Source: Oreohelix idahoensis (taxonomy: Eukaryota > Mollusca > Gastropoda > Stylommatophora > Oreohelicidae). Taken from it: a stretch of DNA of 64,000 nucleotides. Under the pieces are notes generated by a model. It ran no database searches. It worked only from the letters and a program-made list of their open reading frames with translations, and was not told where the DNA came from. Below, piece by piece: positions 33,977 through 45,376 of this stretch. The stretch covers positions 62,001-126,000 of the forward strand of contig JAMPIV010011334.1 in NCBI GenBank assembly GCA_024509875.1, read 5' to 3'. Both the position numbers and the translations under genes were made by a program. How positions within the stretch are numbered: the stretch's first letter is position 1; every line of letters begins with the position of its first letter.

Positions 33977-34718
33977 TCATGTTTTTTCTCTTTTAATAAA
34001 GACTTTTAATCACACTTTACCCCGTGTAGTTCCCCGGGAGACTATGATGACACAGGCATAAAACCATTGCTTCATCAAGCACTTCGTACTAAACGGCAAA
34101 CCAGAGATTGTACATGAGGCTGGTAACCTCATCATGTAAAACAAGCTGCTACAGAGACTGCCGCAGCGGGAGCATGTGAAGGCTTGGTGCAAGCTTCCTG
34201 CAGGGGGCCTAGTTGTAGTGCTGGCTCCATGTTCTATAGGAAGCACAGTGAAAAATAATGATGATAGTCATATTCTCCTTTGGGACCCAAAGATGCAGCA
34301 ATAGAGAATGCAGTCAGCGACCCATAGCTTGACTGCTTGCGTCAGGGTCAGCGAACCAGAGCTGACCAATACCCTACTCCACCTCCACGTGGTGGTCCTG
34401 GAAACAGGCTGCATCACTGCAGTCTGGCTGAGAGAGTAGGGATCGAAGAGGGAAGGCAAACCCGGTCCCAAAAAAATGCCGTGCTGACGTCGGATGTGTC
34501 GGCCGAAAGGCGCAGATATCGCAGCTCCGGTGTAAACAGACACAACACAACCAACGTCCTTTTCAGGACGAACGAGGAAGAAGAGGAAGAATCTTCTAGT
34601 TTAATTGCAGCGTATAGAGTTGTTACGGAAACATATTTCTTGCGGTACAGTGAATCGTACTTTTTACACCTAGGTGTAATGCTGACTTAACAGTGAATGA
34701 CTTGTAATATCTGACACG
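33977..34718. other. Upstream flank of the GPCR gene
   Basis: Likely holds the promoter and 5' UTR of the GPCR gene that begins at 34719. No convincing TATA box or initiator was singled out. Open frames here (for example 34337-34690) are unrecognised. Confidence 0.4.
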
Positions 34719-34923
34719 ATGGAGAAATATCTCAATATAACTAGTTTCGAGGTCACGGATCCACACAGAGTGACTGATCCAGAGATAATCTTCATCTTTC
34801 ACCGGGTATTATACAGCGTGCTGTGCCAAGTGGTTGATGTGTTTGGAATATGCACGAACATTATCATCATTATCTGCTTTGTGAAGCAAGGTTTCAAGGA
34901 GCCTATCAACGTCAGTCTACTAG
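34719..34923 (+). CDS. Chemosensory-receptor-like class A GPCR, exon 1 (N-terminus, TM1)
   Basis: Encodes 68 codons plus one base. A short extracellular N-terminus has a potential N-glycosylation site (NIT at residues 6-8). TM1 follows at about 30-55 (CQVVDVFGICTNIIIIICF), then the first intracellular loop KQGFKEPIN. The exon ends at a good donor, CTAG|GTAAAT, with the codon split after its first base. Joining to 48571 gives INVSLLGLAVSDLGCL, a continuous TM2 entry, which strongly supports the splice. The three exons total 1137 nt, giving 378 residues, a normal GPCR length. Receptors with this TM2 pattern and an ERC motif are expanded in gastropods and are thought to detect chemicals. The ligand is unknown. 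Confidence 0.85.
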
Positions 34924-35619
34924 GTAAATTTTTCCACTTTATATCAACACACATTTCTCTGTTACAAGCCCACTTTATGACATGCTGAAAGTTTATTTTT
35001 ATAAACGTACTGTTCACTGTTTGGTTTGGTTTTAAGGACTATCTTCATTGCACAAGGATCACTCCATCAGTGCTCCGATCTCCTCACTTAGATCATACAA
35101 GGACGATCTCAGCACAGTGCACGAACTCCTTAGCTGGTCACTGTTAGATTTGGTAAATGGTTAAAGTAGTATTACAGTTTCCTAATATCAAGAGAGCCGT
35201 AACAGCAACTTCTAAATATTTGGAAACAGGAAATTTAAGATTTATGTCTCTACAGTGGAAAAAGAGTTGAGACGTTCACGCAGAAGTGAAGTTGATTAGA
35301 AATTGTTTTTTTGTATTAATAAAATAACCACAAATAAAATAAATAATAAGATAGAAGGGGGGGGGGGGAATAGTAAAGTAGAAGATAGATAAGAAAGAAG
35401 AAATTAAAGGCAATACAAAAGCTGTTCTTCTTCATACAATCATCTATTTCTCACGCCCTATGGCACTGTAGTTATGCTCACTAATTTTTGTCACACCTGC
35501 TTCGCTGTTCATGTTCCATAGGAAGTGAAAAGGAGAATGATGATAGTGATGCTCTGGTCTCAGTGAAATAAACATTAGTAATAAAGAACAGATCATATAG
35601 ATCACCTGGCACTTGGGTA
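34924..35619. other. GPCR intron 1, proximal part
   Basis: Non-coding intron sequence with an 11-base G run near 35357-35367. No gene is visible. The short open frame on the minus strand at 34799-35017 overlaps exon 1 and is a shadow. Confidence 0.6.
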
Positions 35620-35835
35620 TTGCTTGGCATCCTTGATGTTGTCCAGGTAGGTTAACAAAGATCAGATGTAACAATCAATGCTATATCTGAGTTACATAAA
35701 AGTTCATTAGATTTTATGATGTAATCTGGGTAGGTTAACAAAACACACGCAGGTTTAAGAAACAATAATTATCTCTATGAAATTGAAAGTTCCAGTCTTG
35801 ATGCTGTTCAGGTAGATTAATAAAGAATAGGTGTA
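35620..35835. repeat. Degenerate tandem repeat, left part (split by LTR-C)
   Basis: Recurring elements TGTAACAATCAATGC, AAGAAACAATAATTATCT and TTGTCCAGGTAGGTTAACAAA appear here. They appear again in the same order right after LTR-C (45377-45535), giving a diverged repeat of roughly 170-190 bp. LTR-C inserted between TAGGTGTA and ACAATCAA inside this array. Confidence 0.6.
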
Positions 35836-37320
35836 TGTTACGTGCAGTCTTTGATATCTTACAATATTATACATAGGTAATTTTTTAGTGCTTAAGGGAA
35901 AGTCATTATTGAGTTACTTCCCTTGAAAGTTGTGTCGGCTCTTTCGATCAAACTCCGCGGATGAATCCATTTTACTGCGATTTATTCGTTGTTTGGGTAA
36001 TAATAGATTGTTCTTGCTTCAGAATATCTATGGCCTGAATTTATGTGTATTGTTTGTCTGAGTAGGACGAGTCTGTCTTATATCTGTATATCTTTACATA
36101 TCTAAGTCGAACTATATGTTCTGTTGTCTCTAGAGAGGTCGAAGGCTATTCGGCGGATGTGTCGCTAGAGTGTGGTGTGATTTGGCTTCGTCCTGATAGG
36201 GACTGTGTTTCCTATGTCGGCCTGTCGCCGGGGAAAAAGTGATCTCAGTATTTGTGGGGAAAGTGATAGTCGTCTAGACCTATCGTGTATGCTTTACCCC
36301 AGTGTTTATGCGTATTGCCAAGGAATGGCAGTTTCATATTTCCTATACCAAGGTAATCAAAGATACTCTTATGAACTCTCGATCGAAGCCACCATTTTCG
36401 ATAGTTACGATTTGAATGTCTAAGAGAATATATTTGACTCGATGAAAACGACTTCGATTCCTAGCAGCACTATATTCTGTAGAATGCAGTCAATTGTTCA
36501 TGATCAAATCTACAGAGCAATGCAATGTTTTATGAATGACTAACTTTAGGACAGATTCCTTATCTGTATCCAAACGTGAGTGACAGCTCACGAGTGAAGC
36601 CATCTTGGATCCAAACATGTAGTGACTTTCAAGAAGAGAAAAGGGGATGCCCGTATTATCGCTTGTTTAGTCCAGAGATCACTGCTACACATGAGAACCC
36701 TTTATTAGCGGTTCAATATTATTATATGAAAAAATATGTGCTGAACATTATGTTGAAGAATCGTCGCTAAACGAGATTAGGTTTAGAAGCCATCTGAAAT
36801 ATTGTTTATAAGCTGACGTGCTCAGTCAGTGAAGTCAGATGATTTATATGTATGGGCGATGCTGAGGGCTTGGCTACTGACAGTCCATTATAATATTTAT
36901 CTACATGAGTGCCCATGTAACATAACATTGCAAGACCAGTTATCCACTGTACCATGATGTATTATGCCAACCTGTGATTTGTCACTATCTGTGCTGTCGA
37001 GTGTGTACGTCCAATTAAACTTTAGAAAAGGTACACAGTCGTTGGTGTCGATGACTTCCAGTCATACATGAGTGTGAGAAAAAGAACATTTGTCAACAAC
37101 ACGAACCCTTATCATCATTCGCACATTGTACACTCAATCCATGTCTACACACCACTGCGTAGGTCAAGTTGACATTCCATACACTACAGTGGAGCAAGCA
37201 ACACCATAGAGATCTTATCCACTGATGATGATGATGATGTCTGCTTCCATCCACTTATATTTATCCTTTTGGTGGATATCATTAACGGGAATAAAAATCC
37301 AACTTTATTCAACTTTATCA
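35836..37320 (+). repeat. LTR-C 5' LTR (1485 bp)
   Basis: Near-identical to 43896-45376. It has TG...CA ends and a GAT microsatellite near 37225. Contains short unrecognised open frames (36205-36423, 36576-36770), which recur in the other LTR. Confidence 0.95.
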
Positions 37321-37322
37321 AC

Positions 37323-37340
37323 TGGTGGCCCAGCTTTCTG
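37323..37340 (+). promoter_or_regulatory. LTR-C primer-binding site (putative)
   Basis: TGGTGGCCCAGCTTTCTG begins two bases after the LTR, with TGG ready to pair with a tRNA CCA end. The tRNA identity was not resolved. Confidence 0.65.
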
Positions 37341-38420
37341 GGTTTGACCTCGCAGAAGTTCAGAAGTCAACAGATTACCGATACCAGACCGTTTCCTGTG
37401 GCTGATACGACACACTTGCAGTATTGGTTTGCTCTTTGTCAACACTTCGTCACGTGACCTGTCAGGTGAATGCAGTATGTAGGTCAGCGTTGTTGACATT
37501 TTTTACATTAGACATTACAGAGTTTCACAGAACAGTTGGATCAATTCTTGTCAATGTTAACAGGAAGACAGTATTTGTGAACTAAGAAGTCCTATTTTCA
37601 TCGATGGATCTTCTTGTTTTCCATATATGAACTTTAATATTTAAGGCCAGAATGTTTAATTGAATAAAGTGGCAGTTTGTTTATTTTCATAAAAATAACT
37701 TTGCCATTACTGTAAGACTGAGCCTATTTTGCAACACATACTATCATACACATAATTTATATATATTTATGTTTACATGTTATTTGTTTGTATAGTATGT
37801 TAGTTTCTATGTCAGCGGGTTGTGTTTAAGGTTGGGCGGCGTCCTCACAACAGAATATCCCACGTCATAGAGGGTCCGTTGTGGGCGTTTTCTATAGGTG
37901 CAATTTTCTTGATTGAAAATTTGCTGCGACAACTGTTGCTTTTGTGTTAGCTGTGAAGTCTGTAATTATTGTTATTTTTGTAATATTTCTTTGTTCTTTA
38001 GTTTTGTTTTGATTTGTTTGTAATTTGTTGGTCTAACCTTTTCTATCTTTCAGTTCTATTCACAATTTATATTCATATATTGTGACGTCATTTGTGTTGT
38101 TATTCTTTGCAGATTCAGTGATTATTCATTGATTTCCCTATTTGATTTATTTTGATTTCTGCAAACGTTCTTGTATTGTCAGTCCTATTTGTACTTTATG
38201 TATTCTGTTGGTTGACATATGTTTTATATAGGTATATTTCATAAGACACAATTGCCTGTGCACTGCACTTGGATTATGGTATAAACCAGTACCTGATTAT
38301 TATTACTATTATACAAGACCTTATTAAAGGCTTGTGACCCACAGATATTGGGTTAGTATACTGATTAATCAAGTCATTGAGAACTTGTGGTATTATTATT
38401 GGTTCAGGTGATTAGTATTA
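37341..38420 (+). other. LTR-C 5' untranslated leader
   Basis: About 1.1 kb of A/T-rich sequence between the primer-binding site and the first Gag ATG. It has no long frame. It probably carries leader and packaging functions, which cannot be localised by eye. Confidence 0.6.
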
Positions 38421-38941
38421 TTGTTAGACATCATGTCTACTTTAGAATACTTCATTACACAAGGGAAAGCCCTTGATAAGACTGGTCAACAATTAGAACA
38501 ATGGGCAGTTGCTCAATATGACAAAGCATTAGCTGCAGAAGAGAGAAGAGCTATGGCAGAAGAGAAAAGATTAGCTGCAGAAGAAAGAAAAGCTATGGCG
38601 GAAGAGAAAAGATTAGAAAGAGAAGCTGAGGCTGCTGCTGAACAAAAGAAATTGCAGATGCAGGTGGAGGAAAGGAGATTTGAAGCTGAATAAAAAAAAA
38701 TTAGAAAGAGAAGCTGCGGCTGAACAAAAAAGATTAGACAGTGAAGCTGAACAAAAAAGATTAGACAGGGAAGCTGAACAAAAAAGATTAGACAGTGAAG
38801 CTGAACAAAAAAGATTAGACAGGGAAGCTGAACAAAAAAGATTAGACAGGGAAGCTGAACAAAAAAAGATTAGACAGGGAGGCTGAACAAAAAAGATTAG
38901 ATGCTGAAGAGAAAAAAGCAATAAGAGAACATGAATTTGAG
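38421..38941 (+). CDS. gag: LTR-C Gag N-terminal helix, interrupted by two frame breaks
   Basis: The first in-frame ATG (38421) follows the leader. After MSTLEYFITQGKALDKTGQQ the protein becomes an E/K/R/A-rich helix with nine-residue units such as RLDREAEQK encoded by a 27-bp tandem repeat (about 38700-38900). The frame stops at TAA 38691-38693, where the repeat's usual CAA is TAA and is followed by nine As. A second break occurs near 38865-38875, where one unit has seven As instead of six. The frame then enters the long ORF beginning inside HEFELEKLRL. Both breaks sit at A homopolymers, so consensus errors are as likely as real mutations. Confidence 0.8.
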
Positions 38942-41900
38942 TTGGAGAAATTGAGATTGACAAGTATGAGTAATGTTAATCAGGCATCTAGTGGTAATGG
39001 TAAACCTTCTACTTACAAGGTTAAGGTTCCACCGTTCAATCAGTCCAGTGACGATATTACATTCTGGCTGGATAGATTTGAACGTTCTTGTCGTACACAT
39101 AATGTGGATAAATCACAATACGCTAATCAATTATCAGAAAACTTGAAAGGTGAATCTTTGACTAGATTATGCCTTGTAGGAGAAGCAGATAAGGATAATT
39201 ATGATGTCATTAGGGCGGCTTTGATAAAAAAATATCAGCTAAGTGAGGAAGGCTATCGCCTTTTATTTAAAACGATGGTACCTGAGACGGGTGTAGAATT
39301 CTCAGAATTCACTGCAAAGGCACGTCTCACAGTTGATCGTTGGATTGAGCTTTCCAAAACAGAAAAAACGTATGAAGGACTTATGGATTTGTTGCTCAGA
39401 GATAAGATTATGTCATGTGTGAACAAACCTTTCCTTGAATTTATACATGAGCGTAAACCCAAATCTCTAAAAGAAATGGAAGAATATTGTTCCCAATATG
39501 TCACTGCACACCCCGACGTGACTTTTGGCAACACTAAGATTAAGGAGAGTATGCCAGTTGCTTCAGCAACACCATACAATCCCAATTATTCACACAGATT
39601 TCAGGGACCTCAAAACAGATTTGATAAAAAAGGTAACCATAATAGTTATCAAAACCAAGGTAACCAATCATTTCAGGGTTCTTCTTCAAAGAACTGGAGA
39701 CGACCTGATAGCTCTCGACACAGGGGTGGTCATAATTATAGGAATTTCCGTAGAGGAAGTAATTATAGAAACTATCAGGGTTATCCGTCTTGGAGTCAAC
39801 AAGATCATAATTACAGAGATACTCATTATAATGAATATGATAATGGTAACCAAGGGAACTATGACTCAAACCCAAATAGGGGTTACAATAGAGGTAACAA
39901 TAACTACAGAGGTGATAATAACCGAGGTAGATCTCAAAACAAAAGACATAAACCACATTTTCAGGCAAACTCTGTACAACAAGAGTCCAATGAAGCCTAT
40001 AAACAGAGTAAAGATAATAATGATGCTAGTAATATGGCATGTGCCGCTTTTGATTTTGGGAGAGCATCTCAGTGCCCCCAATGCAAAACGTTATTTGAGC
40101 CAACCACAGTGTCTACTTTAAGCTGTGGCCATCCTCTTCCTGCTCTTCCAGCATCAGTCGCGCATGATGGAAGAGGTTCTCTTGTCTTACATAAGGGTTT
40201 AGTGAATAACAATCCAGTCTCTGTGCTATTTGATTCTGGATGCACCACAATTGGTGTTAGGCAGTCACTCGTAGATCCTTCCCGTGCCACTGGACAAGTA
40301 GTCAAATGTGTAACATTTGGCGGCACATTAGAGAAATACTCTACTGCTATCATTAGGATTGCTACTCCTTTCTTTACAGGAGATGTACACGCATGTCTTC
40401 TTCCGAATCCGATCGCTGACCTCATCATCGGTCGCATTCATGGAGTCAAGGAATGCACTCCGCAACAAATTTCCACGTGGGAAAGGCAAAACATGCAGAT
40501 TGCTAACGCTGTAGTCACTAGAGCTCAGGCTCTTAATGTGCCTCAAACTTCATCTATTGAAGATAATGAAGTGCATAACCAAGATAATCCCTTGGTAATT
40601 TCTCGTGACTCGTTTATAAAACAGCAAGAAGATGATCCCACTCTGAAGAAATTCTTCATTCTTGCAACTAAAGGTGATCCGAATAAAGACACAAGTCGTA
40701 AATCGTGGATTACAAAGAAGAATGGCGTACTTGTACGTATGGTTCAAGACTCCATTACGTCAAGTCATTCTCAAATCCTGGTTCCCAAGAATTTGAGAGT
40801 TAAAATTTTGCAGCACGCTCACGACTCTCAGTGTGCTGGACACATGGGTTTTTCCCGTACTAAGTCAAGAGTCCTTGCGGCTTTCTTTTGGCCTTTGGTA
40901 AACAAGGACATACGTATTTATTGTCGATCTTGTAAAGTATGTCAGGAAGTTAAATCCAAAGGTCCACGGCATGCTGCACCCATTCAGGCGGCGGACATTC
41001 CTATTCGGCCGTTCCAAAAAATGGCTATAGACATTATTGGTCCATTTAAGATCAAGTCTGCCAGAGGACATCAGTTTATCTTGACGTGTGTTGATATGTG
41101 CACACGTTGGCCAGAGGCTATTCGTCTGAAGAGCATTACTACTGCTGATATTGCAGATGCTCTTTGGCTTATATTTTCTCGTCTGGGGTTCCCCGGAGAG
41201 ATATTGTCAGACCATGGCACCCAACTAATATCAGATACCATGTCTCAAGTAATGTCTACTCTGCAGATAGATAGATCTTTAAGTAGTATCTACCATCCAA
41301 TGTCTAATGGTATGGTCGAACGCCTTAATAGAACACTTAAAAACTTACTGGGGAAGATAACTGAGGATCATCCTCAAGACTGGGACAGAGTTTTACCTGC
41401 GGCCCTCTTCGCTTACAGAGAGGTACCCAATGAACATACGGGATTTTCTCCCTTTGAACTCGTCTTTGGCGCGCGTCCGCGTGGCCCTATGTCGTTGCTT
41501 CACGATCTCATAACATCTGACAATATTGACGATGACACAAAGTCATCCTACGAATATGTCATCGCGTTGAGACAAAAAATTATCGAAGCATGCAAATTAG
41601 CAACTTCTTCTTCTGAATTTGCGAAACAGAAGGCAAGGCAATTTGCCAATAAGAAGAGATGCTTACGACAACTTTGTCCTGGTGACAAAGCATTTGTATT
41701 ACTACCTTGTAGGGAAAACAGATTACTTATTTCTTTGAAAGGTCCGTACGATATAATATCGAAAATTTCCGATGTCGACTATATTGTCGATATTGATGGG
41801 AAGCATAAAACCTTCCACATCAATATGCTTACTGAATTCCATGAACGTCCGGATTATTTGCAACCCATTTTCCAAGCAACGGACAATTCTCCAGTACAAC

Positions 41901-42976
41901 ATGGTCATTACTCATCACTGTCCGTGATACAGGATGAGGAAACAAGTTTTTCAGATGTAAATCTTCCTCTTCCAATGATCCCACTTCATTCCAGTGAATC
42001 ATGGAAGAACGTTACTGTCTCTCCTGATTTGTCTCTAGGAGAACAGCGACAAGTTTCAACTATGTTGCAAACATTTCAGGATGTACTCACTGACATCCCT
42101 GGACAAACGAATGTCATTCAACATGACATTGTTCTAACTGACCATACTCCTATTAGGGTTAGACCTTATCCTATACCTATACATTTTCAAGCACAGGTCG
42201 AGAAAGAGTTGGATGAGATGATAGATTTGAAAATAATCGAACCATCCACCTCTGCATATTCTTCGCCGATGGTTATTGTGCGTAAAAAAGACAATAACAT
42301 ACGTCTTTGCGTTGACTATCGAAAATTGAATCAAGTAACGAAGTTCGATGCCGAACCTATGCCTTTACTGGAAGAGCTACTTACTCGACTCTCCAAATCT
42401 CATTTTTTCACTAAACTTGATTTGTCTAAAGGATATTGGCAAGTTCCTTTATCTGAACGCGCCAAACCTCTCACGGCTTTTTCAACACCTAGAGGTTTCT
42501 TCCAATGGAATTTTATGCCTTTCGGTCTTATGAACGCACCAGCTACGTTCGTACGCATGATGCGCCGAATCCTATCTTATCGGTCAGATGTCATTGCATA
42601 TCTAGACGACATCTGTCTTTTCAGCGATACTTGGGAAGATCACTATTCAGGGTTAGATGAATTGCTGTCTACTTTGCGTGAGCACAACCTGACAGCGAAA
42701 CCCTCTAAAGCCTATATTGGTTTTAGCGAAATTTCTTTCCTAGGCCACCGAGTTGGTCATGGTTTCCTAAAGACAGAGGACCATAATACTAGTAAGATAC
42801 TTAACATCTCAATCCCTAAGACTAAAAAACAGGTGAGAAGTCTGTTAGGTCTTATTCAATTTTATGGCAGATTCATTCAGAATCTATCCTCTATCATGGC
42901 ACCTCTCTCAACACTTCTAAAGAAAGGTTCGCCTAATGTGGTCCACTGGTCAGGAATGCCAATGCTCTCTGGATAA
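38942..42976 (+). CDS. gag-pol: LTR-C Gag-Pol polyprotein (1344 aa): capsid, protease, integrase, RT
   Basis: Capsid is at residues about 25-200 (FWLDRFERSCRTHNVDKSQY, EGYRLLFKTMVPETG). A Gly/Asn/Tyr/Arg-rich segment at 216-345 follows, then an unusual C-x2-C-x14-C-x-H cluster at about 377-398 in place of a CCHC knuckle. The protease has DSG near 431 (40232-40240). Integrase has its zinc domain at about 625-670 (H-x3-H, C-x2-C), D near 697 (AIDIIGPF), D near 756 (LSDHG) and E near 793 (MVERLN). RT has DYRKLN (about 42316) and YLDD (about 42600). The frame is lost near 42955 after VVHWS, and RNase H continues in another frame. The internal ATG is not the true start, since the Gag helix lies upstream. 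Confidence 0.93.
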   Translation: MEKLRLTSMSNVNQASSGNGKPSTYKVKVPPFNQSSDDITFWLDRFERSCRTHNVDKSQYANQLSENLKGESLTRLCLVGEADKDNYDVIRAALIKKYQLSEEGYRLLFKTMVPETGVEFSEFTAKARLTVDRWIELSKTEKTYEGLMDLLLRDKIMSCVNKPFLEFIHERKPKSLKEMEEYCSQYVTAHPDVTFGNTKIKESMPVASATPYNPNYSHRFQGPQNRFDKKGNHNSYQNQGNQSFQGSSSKNWRRPDSSRHRGGHNYRNFRRGSNYRNYQGYPSWSQQDHNYRDTHYNEYDNGNQGNYDSNPNRGYNRGNNNYRGDNNRGRSQNKRHKPHFQANSVQQESNEAYKQSKDNNDASNMACAAFDFGRASQCPQCKTLFEPTTVSTLSCGHPLPALPASVAHDGRGSLVLHKGLVNNNPVSVLFDSGCTTIGVRQSLVDPSRATGQVVKCVTFGGTLEKYSTAIIRIATPFFTGDVHACLLPNPIADLIIGRIHGVKECTPQQISTWERQNMQIANAVVTRAQALNVPQTSSIEDNEVHNQDNPLVISRDSFIKQQEDDPTLKKFFILATKGDPNKDTSRKSWITKKNGVLVRMVQDSITSSHSQILVPKNLRVKILQHAHDSQCAGHMGFSRTKSRVLAAFFWPLVNKDIRIYCRSCKVCQEVKSKGPRHAAPIQAADIPIRPFQKMAIDIIGPFKIKSARGHQFILTCVDMCTRWPEAIRLKSITTADIADALWLIFSRLGFPGEILSDHGTQLISDTMSQVMSTLQIDRSLSSIYHPMSNGMVERLNRTLKNLLGKITEDHPQDWDRVLPAALFAYREVPNEHTGFSPFELVFGARPRGPMSLLHDLITSDNIDDDTKSSYEYVIALRQKIIEACKLATSSSEFAKQKARQFANKKRCLRQLCPGDKAFVLLPCRENRLLISLKGPYDIISKISDVDYIVDIDGKHKTFHINMLTEFHERPDYLQPIFQATDNSPVQHGHYSSLSVIQDEETSFSDVNLPLPMIPLHSSESWKNVTVSPDLSLGEQRQVSTMLQTFQDVLTDIPGQTNVIQHDIVLTDHTPIRVRPYPIPIHFQAQVEKELDEMIDLKIIEPSTSAYSSPMVIVRKKDNNIRLCVDYRKLNQVTKFDAEPMPLLEELLTRLSKSHFFTKLDLSKGYWQVPLSERAKPLTAFSTPRGFFQWNFMPFGLMNAPATFVRMMRRILSYRSDVIAYLDDICLFSDTWEDHYSGLDELLSTLREHNLTAKPSKAYIGFSEISFLGHRVGHGFLKTEDHNTSKILNISIPKTKKQVRSLLGLIQFYGRFIQNLSSIMAPLSTLLKKGSPNVVHWSGMPMLSG

Positions 42977-43412
42977 GATTAAAACACTGTTTTCAACACC
43001 ACCTATTTTGGTGCTACCCACTAAAGATAAGACATTCGTTCTTCGTAGTGACGCTTCATCCACTGGGATTGGAGCGGCACTAATGCAAGAGTACTCTGGA
43101 ACTCTGCATCCTGTAATGTATATTTCCAGAAAACTTAATGCGGCAGAAAGGAATTATTCGGTTTTAGACCGTGAGCTATTAGCTATGGTTTGGTCGATCC
43201 TCAAACTACAGAGATTCCTTCTAGGCGCACATTTCATAGTAGAAACCGACCAAAAAGCTCTTACTGCTATACAGAGTAAGAATTTGAAGAGCTCGAGGTC
43301 TACTCGATATGCAATTGCTCTTCAACCTTTTCATTTCTCTGTGCGAGCTATTCGTGGATCAGATAATGTGATGGCAGACATTCTGTCAAGATGCCCACAT
43401 GATTCCACATAA
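42936..43412 (+). CDS. pol: LTR-C RNase H region, frame-shifted from Pol
   Basis: From about 42955 the frame reads ECQCSLDKIKTLF, then RSDASSTGIGAALMQE, ELLAMVWSILKL and ETDQKALTAIQ, and ends ADILSRCPHDST. The Asp, Glu and Asp positions of gypsy-type RNase H are visible. It overlaps the end of the 1344-residue frame. A one-base indel between HWS and ECQ separates it from RT. It is normally fused to RT and removes the RNA template strand. Confidence 0.9.
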   Translation: MWSTGQECQCSLDKIKTLFSTPPILVLPTKDKTFVLRSDASSTGIGAALMQEYSGTLHPVMYISRKLNAAERNYSVLDRELLAMVWSILKLQRFLLGAHFIVETDQKALTAIQSKNLKSSRSTRYAIALQPFHFSVRAIRGSDNVMADILSRCPHDST

Positions 43413-43895
43413 CTATTAGGGCTTAGACTTCTTGATATGTCTAGTTCTATAGTAGTTCCTTTTCTATATCATGATAGATACACATTTGTAATTTAATAAT
43501 ATAATGATTGTATCACTACATAGCGGTTCATGGATGTTTATTCACCGCTGTGCTTTGATGATTTTTTCTTCATAAATCATAAATTTAAGATATCTAATAC
43601 GAAATGATGATATGAATTTTTTAGGCATTGTGTAATTGCCAGAATTGTATTATACTTTGATGACACCTTCCTGGAAAAATATACTTGTAGAGAAATAATT
43701 TCTCTCAGTTTATGAGACACATTCTCACCAGTCGCTCCATAAGTCGACTTAGCCTCATATTAGGCGTTATAGGTATTCCTAATATTTTCATCTGCGCATT
43801 ATTCATGCGTTGTGAGCCTATTGTACGTTGCTCCTAGATGTATTTCAAAAAAAAAAAAATGTTCCCTTTTTTTTTCCCGGGAGGTGTGGTAAGAC
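43413..43895 (+). other. LTR-C 3' untranslated region and polypurine tract
   Basis: Non-coding A/T-rich stretch after RNase H. Immediately before the 3' LTR is GGGAGGTGTGGTAAGAC (about 43879-43895), a purine-rich but imperfect polypurine tract. An A run and a T run lie at about 43845-43875. Confidence 0.65.
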
Positions 43896-45376
43896 TGTTA
43901 CGTGCAGTCTTTGATATCTTACAATATTATACATAGGTAATTTTTTAGTGCTTAAGGGAAAGTCATTATTGAGTTACTTCCCTTGAAAGTTGTGTCGGCT
44001 CTTTCGATCAAACTCCGCGGATGAATCCATTTTACTGCGATTTATTCGTTGTTTGGGTAATAATAGATTGTTCTTGCTTCAGAATATCTATGGCCTGAAT
44101 TTATGTGTATTGTTTGTCTGAGTAGGACGAGTCTGTCTTATATCTGTATATCTTTACATATCTAAGTCGAACTATATGTTCTGTTGTCTCTAGAGAGGTC
44201 GAAGGCTATTCGGCGGATGTGTCGCTAGAGTGTGGTGTGATTTGGCTTCGTCCTGATAGGGACTGTGTTTCCTATGTCGGCCTGTCGCCGGGGAAAAAGT
44301 GATCTCAGTATTTGTGGGGAAAGTGATAGTCGTCTAGACCTATCGTGTATGCTTTACCCCAGTGTTTATGCGTATTGCCAAGGAATGGCAGTTTCATATT
44401 TCCTATACCAAGGTAATCAAAGATACTCTTATGAACTCTCGATCGAAGCCACCATTTTCGATAGTTACGATTTGAATGTCTAAGAGAATATATTTGACTC
44501 GATGAAAACGACTTCGATTCCTAGCAGCACTATATTCTGTAGAATGCAGTCAATTGTTCATGATCAAATCTACAGAGCAATGCAATGTTTTATGAATGAC
44601 TAACTTTAGGACAGATTCCTTATCTGTATCCAAACGTGAGTGACAGCTCACGAGTGAAGCCATCTTGGATCCAAACATGTAGTGACTTTCAAGAAGAGAA
44701 AAGGGGATGCCCGTATTATTGCTTGTTTAGTCCAGAGATCACTGCTACACATGAGAACCCTTTATTAGCGGTTCAATATTATTATATGAAAAAATATGTG
44801 CTGAACATTATGTTGAAGAATCGTCGCTAAACGAGATTAGGTTTAGAAGCCATCTGAAATATTGTTTATAAGCTGACGTGCTCAGTCAGTGAAGTCAGAT
44901 GATTTATATGTATGGGCGATGCTGAGGGCTTGGCTACTGATAGTCCATTATAATATTAATCTACATGAGTGCCCATGTAACATAACATTGCAAGACCAGT
45001 TATCCACTGTACCATGATGTATTATGCCAACCTGTGATTTGTCACTATCTGTGCTGTCGAGTGTGTACGTCCAATTAAACTTTAGAAAAGGTACACAGTC
45101 GTTGGTGTCGATGACTTCCAGTCATACATGAGTGTGAGAAAAGAACATTTGTCAACAACACGAACCCTTATCATCATTCGCACATTGTACACTCAATCCA
45201 TGTCTACACACCACTGCGTAGGTCAAGTTGACATTCCATACACTACAGTGGAGCAAGCAACACCATAGAGATCTTATCCACTGATGATGATGATGTCTGC
45301 TTCCATCCACTTATATTTATCCTTTTGGTGGATATCATTAACGGGAATAAAAATCCAACTTTATTCAACTTTATCA
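43896..45376 (+). repeat. LTR-C 3' LTR (1481 bp)
   Basis: Near-perfect copy of 35836-37320, ending CTTTATCA, followed by the GTGTA target duplication. It has fewer GAT units near 45282 than the 5' LTR. Confidence 0.95.

Noticed and set aside
34719..34988. Exon 1 read as an independent 89-residue protein
   Set aside because: The last 21 codons lie beyond a good donor site, and splicing to 48571 restores a canonical TM2 sequence.
35831..35836. Alternative LTR-C start at TGTATG (35832), aligning with TGTGGT at 43885
   Set aside because: Placing the start at TGTTACG (35836 and 43896) gives a perfect GTGTA duplication on both flanks; the alternative gives none.
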